Assembly: GCF_013373865.1 (NCBI RefSeq)
Contig: NC_050472.1
Span: 26,271,138-26,335,137 of the forward strand
DNA from: Monomorium pharaonis
Lineage: Eukaryota > Arthropoda > Insecta > Hymenoptera > Formicidae
Direction of reading: 5' to 3'
Length of the DNA stretch: 64,000 bases
The translations under genes and the position numbers were made by a program. The notes under the pieces are model-generated. The model made no database searches. It was not told the DNA's origin and was given only the letters and a program-made list of their open reading frames with translations. Below are positions 12,268-26,516 of this stretch, piece after piece (the first letter of the stretch is position 1; every line of letters starts with the position of its first letter).

Positions 12268-15200
12268 ATGTCTAGAAAATATCGTTAAATAATGGAAACC
12301 TTCAAAGAGAGGCGGGCGAAAACTTTCTTCGATATTAAGGCGGCACAGCGGCATTAAACGACTTCACCGTTAGTTTGAGTAACAACTTCCTTGTCTGGAG
12401 GGTTTTCATCGACGATTTCAACTTCAATTCGATTTGAATTCTGGATTCCGGTCCGGTGCTTGCCACGATCGGCACGTTTAGGCTCGGCATTCCGAGATCG
12501 ACCCTTTTGCTCGGGTGTGCCCCGAGTATCGATGTGCGTAAGAGGCAATACGAGATGATGAGGTTGCGTGCACATGCGTGCGTGCGTGCGTACGAATTTA
12601 TATACGCGCAGTATATCGCAGCCAGCGAACAAGCGAGCGAGCGATTTATTACGTTTTTGCGGCGGACTCTCCGCGCGCAATACTTTGCGTCGCGGTAATT
12701 GAATATCTGAAAATGTCAGGAAGCATATAAGTCTCGCGGCACGGGGTCATTGCGTTCGCCAAGTGGAACGCCATTCTTACGGGACGCCGCGTTTTGGGAC
12801 GCGCTTCTATCGTGTTCTCATTCCCGATACTACTTGTGCGATGAGCATCGAGCGTGCTTTTCTTTCTTTTTACACGCGGACGCGTCATCGTTATTACCGT
12901 TCCGCGGAGTTGTCGTGCGCGCGCGAGAGAGAGAAAGAGAGAGGTTTTCCGCGTTTCTTCCAACGGGAGCTGGAGAAAATAAAAAAAGGGTAGAGCAACG
13001 ATCAGCCGATCGCGCGATCATCGAGAAAGAAATTCAAATTGCGATCCTCGCACACGGTGCGCGCCTCCTCGTTTGATCGACCGCGCGGATTCGAGAGCGT
13101 CCAGCGCACAAATCATCCTTCGATCGTCGGTCGGATGCACCTTCTCGGTGGAAGCAGAAATTGCCGACAATAAATAATAAACCGAGCCGTGTAATTTGAG
13201 GTAACGGGTTTTCTCGCTTCTGCCCTCCCCCCTTCTCCCCTTCTTCGCCGCTCTCCTTCCCCGTTTTTTTTCTCTCTGCTCTCCGCTTCGCTCTGCACCA
13301 CGCGCGTACGATGTGGACGACATGTTCATGTGGCGCTTCGCGAGGAGACGCGTGCTCGACACGCACAGGTGCAGGCCGAGATTACACGCTCCTTCATGTA
13401 AACCACGCCAGAAGAAATATTCTCGCGCTGCGGAAGAAAAAGTCTGCCGCAGAATTGAGATGAAGAAAAGCATCTTAATCTGCGCCGTATACCTGAATAT
13501 TTTCGCTTTTCAAAAGATCGCTTGAGAGAAGAACTTTATATGTCGCGATATATGTTATATTTCATAGATTTCAGAAGAAGTTGGCAAAATCACACTACAA
13601 AGAATGTTGGAAGGTGCGATCGTTTCGACATGAGCTTTTTGATCCTCGATTAATTCTTGTATTTTCACACGTCACGACTTTGTATTTTATAACGCAATCG
13701 CTCGTAAAATCGTAAAATTACCTGAAACGATCACGGACATAGAATTACTGCGCGCTACACTGCGGCTAATTACCGCTGTGATCTATATTCCGACTAACGA
13801 TACGGATGACTATACAGCGCGTGCCTGTAATTCTCTTTCTCTCCCTTTTTCTCCCATATAACGCGCGCGTTATTCAATAATGCTTATTAACCGTAAAATT
13901 GTTCACGTCATTTTAAGTTGAAAGCAACGCGGCGACCCCGAGATTTTTTCTCGATCTAGTAGAGGTAAGCCTAACGCGCTTCCGGTTGCCGCTCGGCGCA
14001 TAAACGCTTCTGCGTTGAATTCGATCGCTTACGATCGCGAAAAGTGTGTACGTGTATGTGTGCGCGCACACGCGAATAACGCGGCCTGCAGTCCTGCTAC
14101 GAGGGTCAAAAGATGGCGAGGAGTACTGAGCCGTAAGATATTTATCTCGTGCCCACACGCGCCTCGTAAATTCGCGCGTCGCTGAACTTTTATACTTCGC
14201 CTTTAATACACTTTACGCTACGCGGACGGCCCCGCCTTTACCTTACCTTATCCTTACCTTGCCTTATCTTAGCGATTGGAAACCGGTATAATTCCGGCGG
14301 GACCGATTTTCGACGCTATTTACGTCGAATAACGCTTTTCACGCCAATCGCGCCGCTAACAAACGCGGCATTTATTTATGGGTCTTAATAGCATTTAAAT
14401 CTGGATTCACTGAAATTATACCGGAATGAATTTCCCTGCCGAACATAAATTTATATTAACGCGTGCTTTATCGTATCGTGTTTATATTTTGCGACGATTA
14501 TATGGGTTTACATGGATTTAAACGTTAATACGTTTCAGGCGTTTTGAGAATACAACTCGATGAGTTTTCACGGACAAATCACTTTAATTGATCGTGTTGC
14601 TTTTTCGCGTTGATTACCGGAGGAGTCCTTAATACGCACGCGTTTTCCGCAATTGTTGTCATCATTCCGACCGTTATTGTTAATCGCGCGAACGAGTTTC
14701 CTCGTTGAAAAAGCATCTTGCCCGACGATAGTGAAATATCCATTAATTACCGAGAGTCGGCACTGGCCTTCTAATTAGCTCGAAAACCCGGTTTTGCTTT
14801 CGTCGTTCCTCCGTAATCCGCGACTGCACCACCCTTTTCTTCGGCGTTTCCTCGAACTTGTTAATTTATGAATGAGCAGCGAGCTGCGCGAGTTAACGAG
14901 CAACGAAAATAAAAGTTGCACGCGTGCGCGCGCGCCGAGTGAAGTATAGTTGCGCCAGACACATTTTAATCTCGTGCTTCTCCGTGTCTCCTTTTCTCCC
15001 TTCTTTTCCTCGATTTCCTTTTCCCCGTGAGGTCACATCGCGAACGAGGAAACATCCTTCATATTTTTTGCAACCGTATTTTTCGAAATGTCCTCGCGCA
15101 CCGTACAAACACACACGATGGCATTTTTCACGGGAGAAACTATACATCATTTTTACTGAAGGGTTATTTATTACGTACTTGGTCACTTTCTTAGGAGCGA

Positions 15201-15980
15201 GTACTATTCGTATCGAGCGGGAAAATACAATGGAAGCAAGAATGATCGGCGCCAAAAGGATTGTCAGATAACAATGAGACGATGGGGCTAGTAGGGCAAT
15301 TTCCGACACCGTGTATAATACTCGGGGGTGCGGTGCGTCGTGGTGATCGGCTTTGTGTCCCGTTCCCCTCTCGAAGGAAAAGCTTTTTTTCGCGCTCCTT
15401 CTACCATCCTTCTCTACCCGCCTCATCCTGTTTCAATCTAAATCCGCTTCGACGCGTATAATTCTATCGACCGATCAAATAATTGAAACGCTTTAATTCT
15501 CGGTATGCACCCCCGCGTCACTCACGCTCTGCACCCTATACATCTCGAGGGGTGGTACCGTCGTTTTTCAAGGTTGAAGACGAAGCCCGTTATTATTGCT
15601 GAAACTTTTTTTAAATTGGAATTATAACGCGGAAGTGACAATGATGATTTTTTCATTGTGTTATTGAAAAGGAAAATGTTATAATGCATTCATGCAGCCC
15701 GAAGTAAATAAAATGAATTATAATTTTATCTTCTGATTCATAATTTAAATTTATACTTAATCAACTCGAATATTGGTAACATATATTTATAATATTATGT
15801 TATCATGCAGAAGCAAAAGTAGACATATAAAACGAGGGCATATATTATTGCGTCAACGCACACGAGATGAAAGTAAAATCGCCGGATTTATCATTGCGTT
15901 CTGTTTTCAATTAACATCTCCATTGTCGGTGAAAGATCAGCAGGAAAGAACGGCGACGTCATTCCAGCGAAAGAAAGCTG

Positions 15981-16014
15981 AAGGAGGAGGAGGAGGGGGA
16001 GGAGGAGGAGGAGG
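15981..16014. repeat. (GGA)n repeat
   Basis: Trinucleotide GGA/GAG tract, purine only. Confidence 0.95.
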
Positions 16015-19000
16015 TTGGAAAGGGGGGGAAACGGTAATGACGCGTATTTCAATCCCGAGGGCGCCGTGGCCCCTCGGCAGAGGCGGCAGTTTTCGGGGGT
16101 GAACCTACTACCCCCCTGCCCGTATCCACGGAGTATACAGTACATCGAGCGTGTAACGTCCCACTGTCAGACCGACCCTACCGGCCCCTCCACACATGTG
16201 CACATACACGCGTGCACGTATACGCACACATATACGTTTATACGCGCGCGGAACACGCGCTCACCCCGAGTGGGGGGTCTGCCCTATGATTTGTAGCAGC
16301 GCTATAATGCTTCTAGCCGGCACCCTCTGCTTCACCCTCTCTCGCCGCGTCGTAACGCTTGCCACCCTCATCCTCCTCGAACACGCTAGTAGAACGGAAT
16401 ACATGCGCAGCTTTGCCTGTCCCCCTCCCCATCCCTCTGCCCTCGCGCGTGTAGCGACATGTAGAAACGGTTGCCGTTTCGAGAGCCGGCTCCGAAGCCA
16501 AGCCCAAGAGATGTTCCCGGCTTCGCGTCGATCGCGCTTCGGCGCTTTGGCATCCGGGAAACTTTCGAGTTGGAGTGTACTTTCGACCCATATTCCCTAA
16601 CTCTTGTTATTCGGAATATTAATTTTAATTATTTATTAATGTAAATTGTTGAAACTTTCGTGTGTTCTATTGAGCGGCTTTTGATACGCTTGTTCAATTA
16701 AAATTTGTGTTAACGCGCGGGTGTCACGATTTAAAGTAATTTAAATCATATAGCGCAGTAATAATAAAAACCAGTAGTCCGCGCTGGATCGATCTTCATT
16801 AAAATTGCAAAGTGTCCGTCACACTACGAGGATCGTAATTTTGGATCGCGGTTGCGATACACGCGAGTCCATCGCTGCTATTCGAGCGAGCGAGAGAGAG
16901 TTCATTCGGTGACATTATCGCCGACGCTCGTCCGTATGAAGAACGGAACGATGACACGCGCCCGTTGCGATTTAATCAACGTGGAAAATTAACTGGTTGC
17001 ATAATCCGAAATGCATAACCATTTTCGTGCGCGCGCCATTATCAGCGCGCTTGTGCGCCATGATTGCGTGAGACTCGTCCAGATTTGACGCTGATACACA
17101 CGCCGGACTTCGCGAGTCGACGAGGTCGTTATCTTAGCCGAATGACGAATTCATGGCTTCTCTCTCGGCGTGATATTTAAATTCCCAATCCGATGATTTA
17201 ATCGAGCCGGGCCCGCTCTCGCGGTAATTATTCCGCCGATGAATTTAATCGGCCGCTATCTCGCTGTTGCGCGAATTAATAACGGAAAAACGTGTTTCAC
17301 GCGTTGCGAATCTCGCGCATAAAATTTGTACAAATCAGGATCGGGAATCTGCATACTTTGCTGTCTAACGGGAAAAAGATTAACGATGACCATCCCGGCT
17401 ATAATAAAAATCAGATTTTGACGTGAATAATTAAGGAATGCTTTTTTAAAGATTTATTTTGACGATTGGACGATCGGATTAGAGTTTGAGGAATGAAAAT
17501 GGAATGCGGACGATACTCGATTCGTAAAATCCCCCGGATGCCGGCGTTTAGGTTGTAAATGTAACGCGAGCGCAGGAACTCGTGGTCTTCGACAGTTTGA
17601 TCCGTACGACAAACGCAAGACGGCGAGGTTCCCGTTTATTGGTACACCCGACATACGGAGCCGTAAAACTCCCGAAGATCAACAAGAAGACGAATTTATG
17701 GCAGTTTCGTAGCACGACTGCTACGAAGAGGAGAGAAGGAAAAAGAGGGCGAGGGCGGGAGTGTGAGGCTGGTCGTTCGTGAGAGAAGTTTCAGCCATAT
17801 TGAAGAAGGCCAAAGTCGCCGACTATCGGGTGTCTCGGGATTGACTAGGTTCCCGGAGTGAGAATTAAATTATTGAATTTAATAGAAGCTGATTACAGTT
17901 TAAGTTAAGGTTGAAGTAGAAAAGTAGTAAAGGGAGTTTTATTAATTAAACCGCGGTAACATCCCCTTAGTTAAGTACTTTCGTAATTGCTAGAATAACT
18001 GGACAGTTCATTTCAAGATATTTGCTCGAATATCATAGGACGGAAATTATTTCCGTCGGAATTTTTTACGATATATCTATTTGCCGTGAATATCGTGGAA
18101 TCGAGTTAGGATGAAACATCCTGTAGAGGAAGGGAAAGAGAGATGGCGAAGGGGTGAATTAAATCGCGAAATGAAGATGGCTTTACTGCTGTTAAGCGAA
18201 CAACGGAACGAAAGAACTCAATGGTTGCCGCGTATAAAAAGAGATGAATGATACGGTGATACAGTTACGGGACAAAGATGGTCATAATTCGGTGATACGC
18301 TCGTCAGTGTCTCTCAGAGTTTGCTTTCATAATTTTCTTATACTACTGATTTGTTCGAAGAACGACTAACAATTATTAAAAAATGTATTTTATTTTGTAA
18401 TAGATTTTTCTTGTTGGTTTACTACATTTACTACAGTTTTAGAATTAATTAATAATTTAATTCTTTTCGATTACAATTTAATGGATTCTACGGAGGAAAG
18501 GTATTTCACGTCAATTTCCGAAAGTGTGCAAGATGCATTGAGTGCCGCTGAGTATCGCGGCGGGCTTCTGGATTTAAAGGGATTCTCCTCTTTTTCCTCC
18601 TCTTTCTCCTCTGCTCGACGAATAGCTACGTACTTTACCAACCAACCGACCGAGCGAGCCGAGTTATTAAATTTTTAATGTGTCTAAGTTGGTACAGTCT
18701 CCCTCTTCACCCTCTTTCATCCTCGTTTCTCTCTCCAGCGACTCGACTCGGGCAATTCAACCCCCACTGGCTGAGCGAGAACGAGTATCGGAGAGCCACG
18801 AGGGAGGTAGGGGCGTGTAGAACGAAACGAGAGAAACAAGGAAGGGTGAGCGAGGAAGGGAACTCGAGAGAGGGATCTGTGTGTTGTCTGTCGCAATAAA
18901 TTTATGAATTGTTCCGAATTACACGAAAGCTCTCGGCCAATCGAGTTAACGCACTTTGCGTTGGGGGTAAACTCGATTTTTTTTTAGTCCGAACTGAATT

Positions 19001-20488
19001 TGTCGGTTACGCGATATCAACCAACTAAATTAACGGCAAGCGCAATTGAAGCTTGAACACATTTTGATAGTTGTATTAATGAGACTTTGCTCAAGCGACG
19101 AAAAGTGGAAACGTATCTTACGTACGTAATGTCTCGTTTAAGATTAGCGTGTTATGCTTACATAAATTGTTCTCTTTAAAAACAATAGGGATATACGCTT
19201 CTTCTATATCGGACTTGTCGCGTAACTGGATAGACACAAGATATCCACCTGATGACTATGCGTTCGCGTTAAACACTTGATGTTGGTGTCAAGTGACGGC
19301 TGTCAAGGATTGTTTGCGTGTCATCTACGTGGAACCCGCGAGCACCTTACCCGCGCCACAAGCCAACGATCGTCTCGATGATAAATCGATATAGGAACGC
19401 GCGTGCCTCGGCACATTGAATAATAGCTTCCGGATGTTTTGGAAATTCTAATCGTCTCCGGTGCTAAATTATTCGCCGGAATAGAGGACTGGACTATTGA
19501 TTATTTAAGGATTATCGGTCTTGTCGTGAAATTGACGTGAAGCTATTTCTTGAAGCTACTGTCTGTCAATTCCGGTAATTGGCATCATGATAATTCGTTC
19601 ATTTTAAATGCGAGCTAAGTGTTCGATGCGTCAGGTGGTTAAATTGAATTAATTCCCGGTTTTCTCGATTCTCGAAGGTTTTAAGTGCGCAGGAATAAAA
19701 TAGGTATGTGCAGGATAAATATGAGATCACATCTAAAATAGACGTTACAAATTGCGGGCTTATCTCGCTCTCATACCGAGACCCTCGAGTCTCATCTCCG
19801 AGCTCCGTACATCGCGATAACGAAAAAGCACGCGATAGAAAGGCGGCGCGCGGACCCAAAGATGACGTCAGTCCGTCAGCAAGAGAGTCGTATATCTGCG
19901 GGCGAAACTTCACGGGAAAGACACCGTCGCATTAATTCGCAGAAGTCCCGGTGAGATTCGTCGTTCGTCTATCTGAACGGCATCGTCAGGGTTCATCCTC
20001 GCGTTACTCGTACGCGTTTGTGCCTCTTGACGAATGCGCCTTCGATCGTTGCAGCTTTAAACGCAGTTCCGCGCTTTTCATCGCCGGATATTTAATTACG
20101 AGCATGAACTTTGGCACTTAATTCGAACCGAGAGCGGGAAGCCGAGAATTTGGGCGACGAGGGAGGGAGGGGAGCGAGGAGAATGGTGTGGCGACCACTG
20201 TTAAATAACAATTACAGGGACAACGGAGGGAAAGCAGCCGCCGAAATGTCCGTGTAACGTCAACCGGCGGTAATTTAACTGCCGCCTCCATAAACAATCG
20301 TAGCCGGGGCCATAATTATTATTGTGCAGCGAGCAGCGCGGGGGGACCACGAGCGACTGGAGCACATTGTATGCGCGCGCGCTGCGCGCAGCGACAGTTA
20401 AATCGCCATCGTTAAATGTCCGGCTTTACGAGTGTCGTTGAATCGACGTTCTGTTCGTTATCGCCGCAAACTGCCCTCGTCCGCCCAT

Positions 20489-20521
<33 letters not shown>

Positions 20522-20528
20522 GCCTCTT
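20489..20528. repeat. (CT)n microsatellite
   Basis: CT tract with TTT interruption. Confidence 0.95.
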
Positions 20529-22143
20529 TCTACTCTTGTACCATCGCCACCATCGCGTTACAACCCCACGTCGCGCTTTTTTCTTTTATTTTTTTATCGG
20601 AGTCGAGACCGCTCGGGGTACCTTTGCATCACCCGTTGCGTGGGACTTCCGGCCGTCGCTTTAAAGTGTCACGTCGCGGAAGTACGTCCTGGACGCGCCT
20701 TAACTTACGATCACGACGTCGCGATTCTTCGAAATCTGTCAGGTGAAATCTCTCCCTCGCGAGATGCCAAGTGAAAATTTAATGAAGGTCGAAATTGATG
20801 CGCTTCTAGTGTATCTGTATGCGTGTACACTTCAAGCTCCACGCTTTTCGCCAGATCTGTACATGTGCTCGCGCAATGACGCGACAGTAAAATATACAGG
20901 AGCTGACGTGTAGATAACGAAGATATGTGTAGAGGCAAGTTGATCTTACGAAATTTACATCAGCGACGGGAACGACCACCGGGAAAGGCTCAACGTTTCC
21001 ATCTTCCGACCGGGACGAAGGCCTCCGTACTTTTCTATACGCGTCGCCACGCTAAAGAACAACGTTTTTCTACCTTCTGCTTCCGTCGTGGGTATGACAT
21101 TGATTGTTCTCGTTCCGTCGGGCGACGATATATATAAAAAGTGTACGTCCACGGCTCTTCCAAGTTCGGATTCGCGACGATATTCTCTGCCTCTCGGCAA
21201 AAGTTGCTCGCCGTGTACCTAATGAATCTTTCAAAGTGCGAAAGATGCTCTTTTTCTCTCGCGAATACCATAAAGGGGTCGGCTCTCGAGAAGACAAAAA
21301 TGGCCTGTCGCGTTGCCCTGTTTCGGAAAAAGACTTGTCGCAAGTCACGCAGCGTGGCGGAGTTGAGGCTCATCTATACCGATCGATTTCTAAATGATGT
21401 CGTTATATTAACTTTTATACGACTGGTAAAATAATTTAGATATTTGATGAGGGAGATGGCGGTGCTCCGTCCCAATCTAAAATCAATACTAATTTATGGA
21501 TTTACGAGTTAATAGTACAGTAATTTTATTGGACATGTTTTCTTACATATTTTTATTATTTTACCGTGCTATTATAACTTGTTATTTTAAGAGAAACTAT
21601 TAATTACATTTTGTTTCTTGCACCGTCAATTGTAATTAGCCGTTTAAAGCATATGGAAGTGGCAAGAAAAAATTATTTCGTTTAAATAAGCCTTTACTTT
21701 GATGATGAGCGTTGAAGCATTGTGAGGTGCGATCGAGTCACATGGCCTTGACGAAGGAAGGGCGATGCATTTCTGTTTCCCTCCTCTTTGTTAGTTTATG
21801 AAGAAGTCCCCGATGTCCGTAGCGAAGTCCATTCTCCAGGGACTAGCGTCATCAATCGTCGAGTGGTCTTCGCGTAAATGGCTTTGCGCTGTCGTTTCCG
21901 AGCGCCGGAAGCAGCGTAGATGAATAATTGACATCTTCCGTAGATAATTAGTTCCGCGAATGTTCCGCGTATAATCTCTTTTGTCTCTCTATTCTCACAT
22001 CGTCTTAAATATTCTCATTGGATGTATGAAGGAGAAGTATCTCTCTTCGAGTAGCAGACGATAATTTTTCTATCGCGTATGATATCGATATTAATTAATC
22101 AAGAAAGATAAGATTGATAATTGAATTTTATAAAATTTATCTC

Positions 22144-22179
22144 GCTGACTAATTTTTGTCTCCTTTGTTTCAGGTAAGT
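22144..22179 (+). promoter_or_regulatory. Putative recursive-splicing (ratchet) site
   Basis: A pyrimidine-rich acceptor (ttttgtctcctttgtttCAG, ending 22173) is followed with no exon between by a perfect donor, GTAAGT (22174-22179). A branch-like GCTGACTAAT stands at 22144-22153. This is the form described for zero-length exons in long fly introns. If real, it means a + strand intron, most simply a long 5' intron of da, crosses this point. Confidence 0.5.
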
Positions 22180-24380
22180 CCAAGCAACAAGCGACACACA
22201 AGAAAGAGAACTTTCGCGCAGGAATCGTGAACGCCAACTGCTGCACTCACGTGAGTTGTCCGCTCGGTTCCTAACGTGGACACGTGGGTAGTCGCACAGA
22301 CCGTAAGCACCGGGCAAGCGTGCTTAATTCATTCAACTTTCTAACAGCGCACCTACCCGAACGGCCCTCGGTCGTTTTCCCGTGCGGGCGCGGAAATATT
22401 TGTCATTCGTGTTTATGTCGCTTCTTTATACAGCTGTAATGCGCGGCCATTTTACGTGTTTACCTAGCCGGCCCATTAATCTTCGACCGCGCCTCGTGGA
22501 ACGATCTGTAAATCTCGCCGGGAAATCGTAAGATTCCACGTCGTCGTCGTCGAGAAAGTCGCGGCTTTTTACAGGCGGCCCCTATGTATTTATGACGCGA
22601 AGTAGCATGTAATGTGCATACGAACGCCCCGCGAATTTTACACATGTAATGCCCGACATAACTTGATAAACGATTTTTAATATCGATCGCGACGGACATT
22701 ACTCTATTCGCTTATTTTTTATTGTGACATAATTTTAATTCTATGTTTTCCCCTAATTCTCTTGCTGACTAATTGCAGGTGATGGAAAACGTATTAATTT
22801 TCTTTGCGAAAGCTTATATCTCACTTTCCTTTTACGCACAAGGCAGTCGAATTAATTTCCGGGTCGGCAAGTGCTCTAAATCGATAATCTAATGGTACGC
22901 GAGAGATCGCCGGGTTAAAATGTCTAAGCGTTGTAACTCTACGCAAGAGTGCTTATCTGCATCTGCAGATCCTTTGTTTCTGTCACGCTTTGTTCGCGAC
23001 AGATAGATAGGATCGCAGAACGATGAGATCAACGTTGGCGAAATTCACGTGGAACAACACAACGCATGGTAGTGACACTATTTTTTTTCTGCGGTCTGAA
23101 ACTATTTGATTCTCGAATAGATCGGGTTTAAAAGCAGACCGGCAGTTTTGCCAATCAATTTTGGCTCTTTGCGCAATCTTGCTGTACAGGGTGTTTCACT
23201 TCGCTCTTACTAGCATTGACGACAGGTAGGCTGGAATACATTTGTGGTATCTCGAAATAATTAGACGTTCTTTATTCAAATGCGGAGGGTAAACATTCTA
23301 TTTTAATGCGCAAATAATAGATTGCGTTTTATTAAGCAAATTAATCATTACTGAAAATTAACAATTAATGATCGTAAAGGGCCGCGTTATCGCCGCGTCG
23401 CCTGTTCCCTTCGAAAATGCGGCGAACTGTTCACGCGAGGTACGTCAAACGCAATGTTCAACGCGCGTGAAATTTGCGGTAAATAACATGTTTATTTTAT
23501 GCAACTGGTGTACAACCAGAATTATTTGTTGCTCGTGTGTCAAGACGCGGATAGGTGGGAGAGCCTTGATTTTAATTGCTCGTTTATACGCAAAATCAGA
23601 GAGAAATGGTCAACAGCGGAATCTCGATCGGGGCATTTAGATTAAATGCACGATTATTAATGACCTAATTATAGATATGCAATACGCATTTTCGAGGGAA
23701 CTGTTTTTAATGGGATAGATCTCTCCGCGTTTTTCTCTTTCTTTCTACTGCTCTTTGTCGCCATTTTATTTCTATCCAATGTTATTCTTTGTCTCGTTGG
23801 CACGCGAACGCGTGCGAAAGAACGACAAGCAGACTGCGCCAATTTCGTTTCTCGTTGATTGACCCCTCGCCTTTCCATCGACGATAGTCGATCTTTCACA
23901 AATGTTTAACCACACGTTTGTAACTATGAAAAGTGCATAAATGCATCGTATGGAGTAACCAAGTGCGCGTCGTGTTCCTTCGGATCCCGCTTCGTTCCGT
24001 GAACCTGGCTATCAGTTTTTCTCTCCCTACTTCGTCCCTTTGCCTCGTACCTTTGCCTCTTACCTGCCTCTCTTTCTCTTTGGTATCTCCGTCTTCGTTT
24101 TTCTTCTGCGAGCACGCCGTCGTCGGCGACAGGCCGTCTGGCTGGTTCTCGGGTCTCCTTCCCGGTATTATCGCATTAGATACAAAAATCGCAGACAGCC
24201 CGAATGCCGCACACCGTCGCGGTGCATTCTACGGAGAAAGAAAGAAAGATAGAATGTCCATACTGCGTCGACGCGTAGTGTTGTCTCTCGGACAACGTTG
24301 TCGCGTCCTACTCGCTTCTTCGATTTCGGCTATCAATTTCTTCCCGCTACCCTCGTTCTCTCGTTTCCTCTTGATCTCCC

Positions 24381-24383
<3 letters not shown>

Positions 24384-24430
<47 letters not shown>
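24384..24430. repeat. (CT)n microsatellite
   Basis: Uninterrupted CT tract of about 47 bp, just upstream of a TCAGTT word and CpG-rich sequence. Confidence 0.97.
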
Positions 24431-24433
<3 letters not shown>

Positions 24434-26155
24434 GCAGATTGCATTACGTTGTGTCGGCGGCAGGCAGTCTGGTCAGTTTACTCTTCAGTGGCTAGTTCAT
24501 CTCTCTCTCCGTCCGTCTCCCTCGCTCTATTCCCATTCCTTTTCTAGCCGTTCATTCTTCTCTCGCGCACCTTCACCGTCGCCGCGCTACCCACGGACAC
24601 GTTCCGTACCTGTCCCTGCCCCTCGCGCGTGTGCGATACCTGCCTTGCGTGCGTGTGCGATACGTTCCTCGGCCCCGACTGTCTCCTTCGCCAGCCAGTC
24701 CTTTAAAACCGGTACAGTACCGATAGAAAATATATATATCACTACGAACACGCCCTTTCGCCGTTTAATCATCCCCCCTCTTCCCTCTTTTTCTCGCGGA
24801 CAGCTAGATCTTGACGCAATTAAGCCTCGAATTCCTAGCTGCAGAGTTCAATTAAAATGGACGGGGGAAGTAAAACGCCGTCCTTAAATCTTAACCTTTT
24901 CCTTTTATTCCCTATGTAAATATATGTTACAAAACGTGGACATGCGTCGCGCAACTACACGATCGTTATGTAACTGTCCTTTTTTTTGCCGGGAAGTTCG
25001 CCTCGATTCATCGTTCGCTCAGGATTATTTCTCTCTCGCGAGAGAAAGAGGGACAACTACTCGACGTTTCGCAATGCGATCTCCATGCTCGATCATTCCG
25101 CGCCGTAAAGTCCGGCTCGTTAAAAGTGAACGTTCTTGTTCCGCCTGTTTCCAACGGAGTTGTATACTCGATGACGACGATTATATGTTACGCTGCGTCT
25201 ATATGTAACGCACACGGCGGCGGCTAGATTGAAATCGGTACGGAGAAGAAACCGAGTCGAACTGGTTGTCCATGAATGGGACCGTAATCATGCGGGGACG
25301 ACGAGACGCATACGCTTAGAGGGTCTTTGAACCATCGGCGGGAGGAAGACAGCGCGGACGCTCTTTTTCCAACTGTCTCTTTTCCTTGCGCGTTTGCCCG
25401 TTTGATTTTATTCGATCGTAAATGTCGGTCGATCTCGCGGATCAATTCCGCGGGGTCGCAAATCCGCGATCGTTCCGGCGCGCATTTCGCTGAATTACGA
25501 GTGAAACCAAAGGTGAAACGCATCGACGCGAACTTCACTTGCCGAAGGGGGAAAAAATGATCAGTCTGTGATTCTCGAATTTATTAATTTTTTCGACCTT
25601 CTTAGATTTAACCTATAAATACGGAGCCTCTTGGAACTCTTGCCATTTATTTTGTAATTTTAACAATTTTTTTTTAACGAATAAAATGCGATTCTGTGCA
25701 CGATGTGAAAGAACACGCAAAAAAAATATAACAGATATGTGTATATAGTAGGGAGAAATTTTTTTTACTTTTTTCCATCGAAAATAAATTCTTGGAATTT
25801 CACGTTCACTAGCGCGTAATATTTATAGTTATTTTGAAAATGTGAATTTTTTGTAGATACATAAGTACAAGAATTTTCTAACTTTTAATTTTGTAATTAA
25901 GCTATACGTGAGTAAATACACATGCATGTCACGAGGAATGAAAACGTAATCATCGGCACGCCGATCGTGACACAATCCGCATAATATTTCATCTCGATTT
26001 TATCGAGGGATCGCTTGAACGAGTTTTGACTTGTTTATTATCGCAATTTGCGGCAAGTGGGCAAAAGAAAAGAAAGGATCAACCTGCCGGTGACGCGGTT
26101 GAATTATTGCACGTCGCTGCAACTCGATTCGAAAGGACATGTCGTCCCCGCCATC

Positions 26156-26157
<2 letters not shown>

Positions 26158-26190
<33 letters not shown>

Positions 26191-26210
26191 CGTCGTTGTC
26201 GTTGCCGTCG
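26158..26210. repeat. (GTC)n trinucleotide repeat
   Basis: Pure to 26188, then degenerate; gives false Arg- and Val-rich open frames. Confidence 0.95.
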
Positions 26211-26479
26211 CAAGATATCTAGGTGAAGGTGTGCGATTAGGCACTTCGCGGCAATGGTAAACGGTTTACCAGTTTTGTTGAGCAACCGGTAAGGCGCGCA
26301 TTAATCGACGGGATAGTTGTGTATCACTCGCTCGCTCGCTCGCTCACCTACCTCGTTGCTCGATTCGCTACCGCACTTCACTCTATTCGCGATTCGATCT
26401 GGATCGATCGGTGAACCTACTCGTTATACCTGCATGCGCGTTACCGCATCGATCGTGCGATTAGTACGTCCATTATTAC

Positions 26480-26516
26480 AGAGAGAGAGAGAGAGAGGAG
26501 GGGGGGGGGGGAGAGA
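26480..26516. repeat. (GA)n followed by poly(G)
   Basis: GA run joined to 12 G (26499-26511 region). Confidence 0.95.

Larger units (their letters stand above)
12268..22143. other. Noncoding stretch, no gene recognised
   Basis: Mixed CpG-rich and AT-rich blocks with no supportable coding exon on either strand. It contains a GGA repeat (15981-16014) and a CT repeat (20489-20528). A degenerate CCTTA-type run at about 14236-14272 is not the insect telomere repeat. Confidence 0.6.

Noticed and set aside
14236..14272. CCTTA-type run considered as a telomeric repeat
   Set aside because: The insect telomere unit is TTAGG/CCTAA. This run is degenerate and has a different unit.
23186..23640. acagggtgtttcac considered as a transposon end, with a 90-codon ORF downstream
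   Set aside because: No inverted partner end or target duplication was found nearby, and the ORF shows no transposase features.
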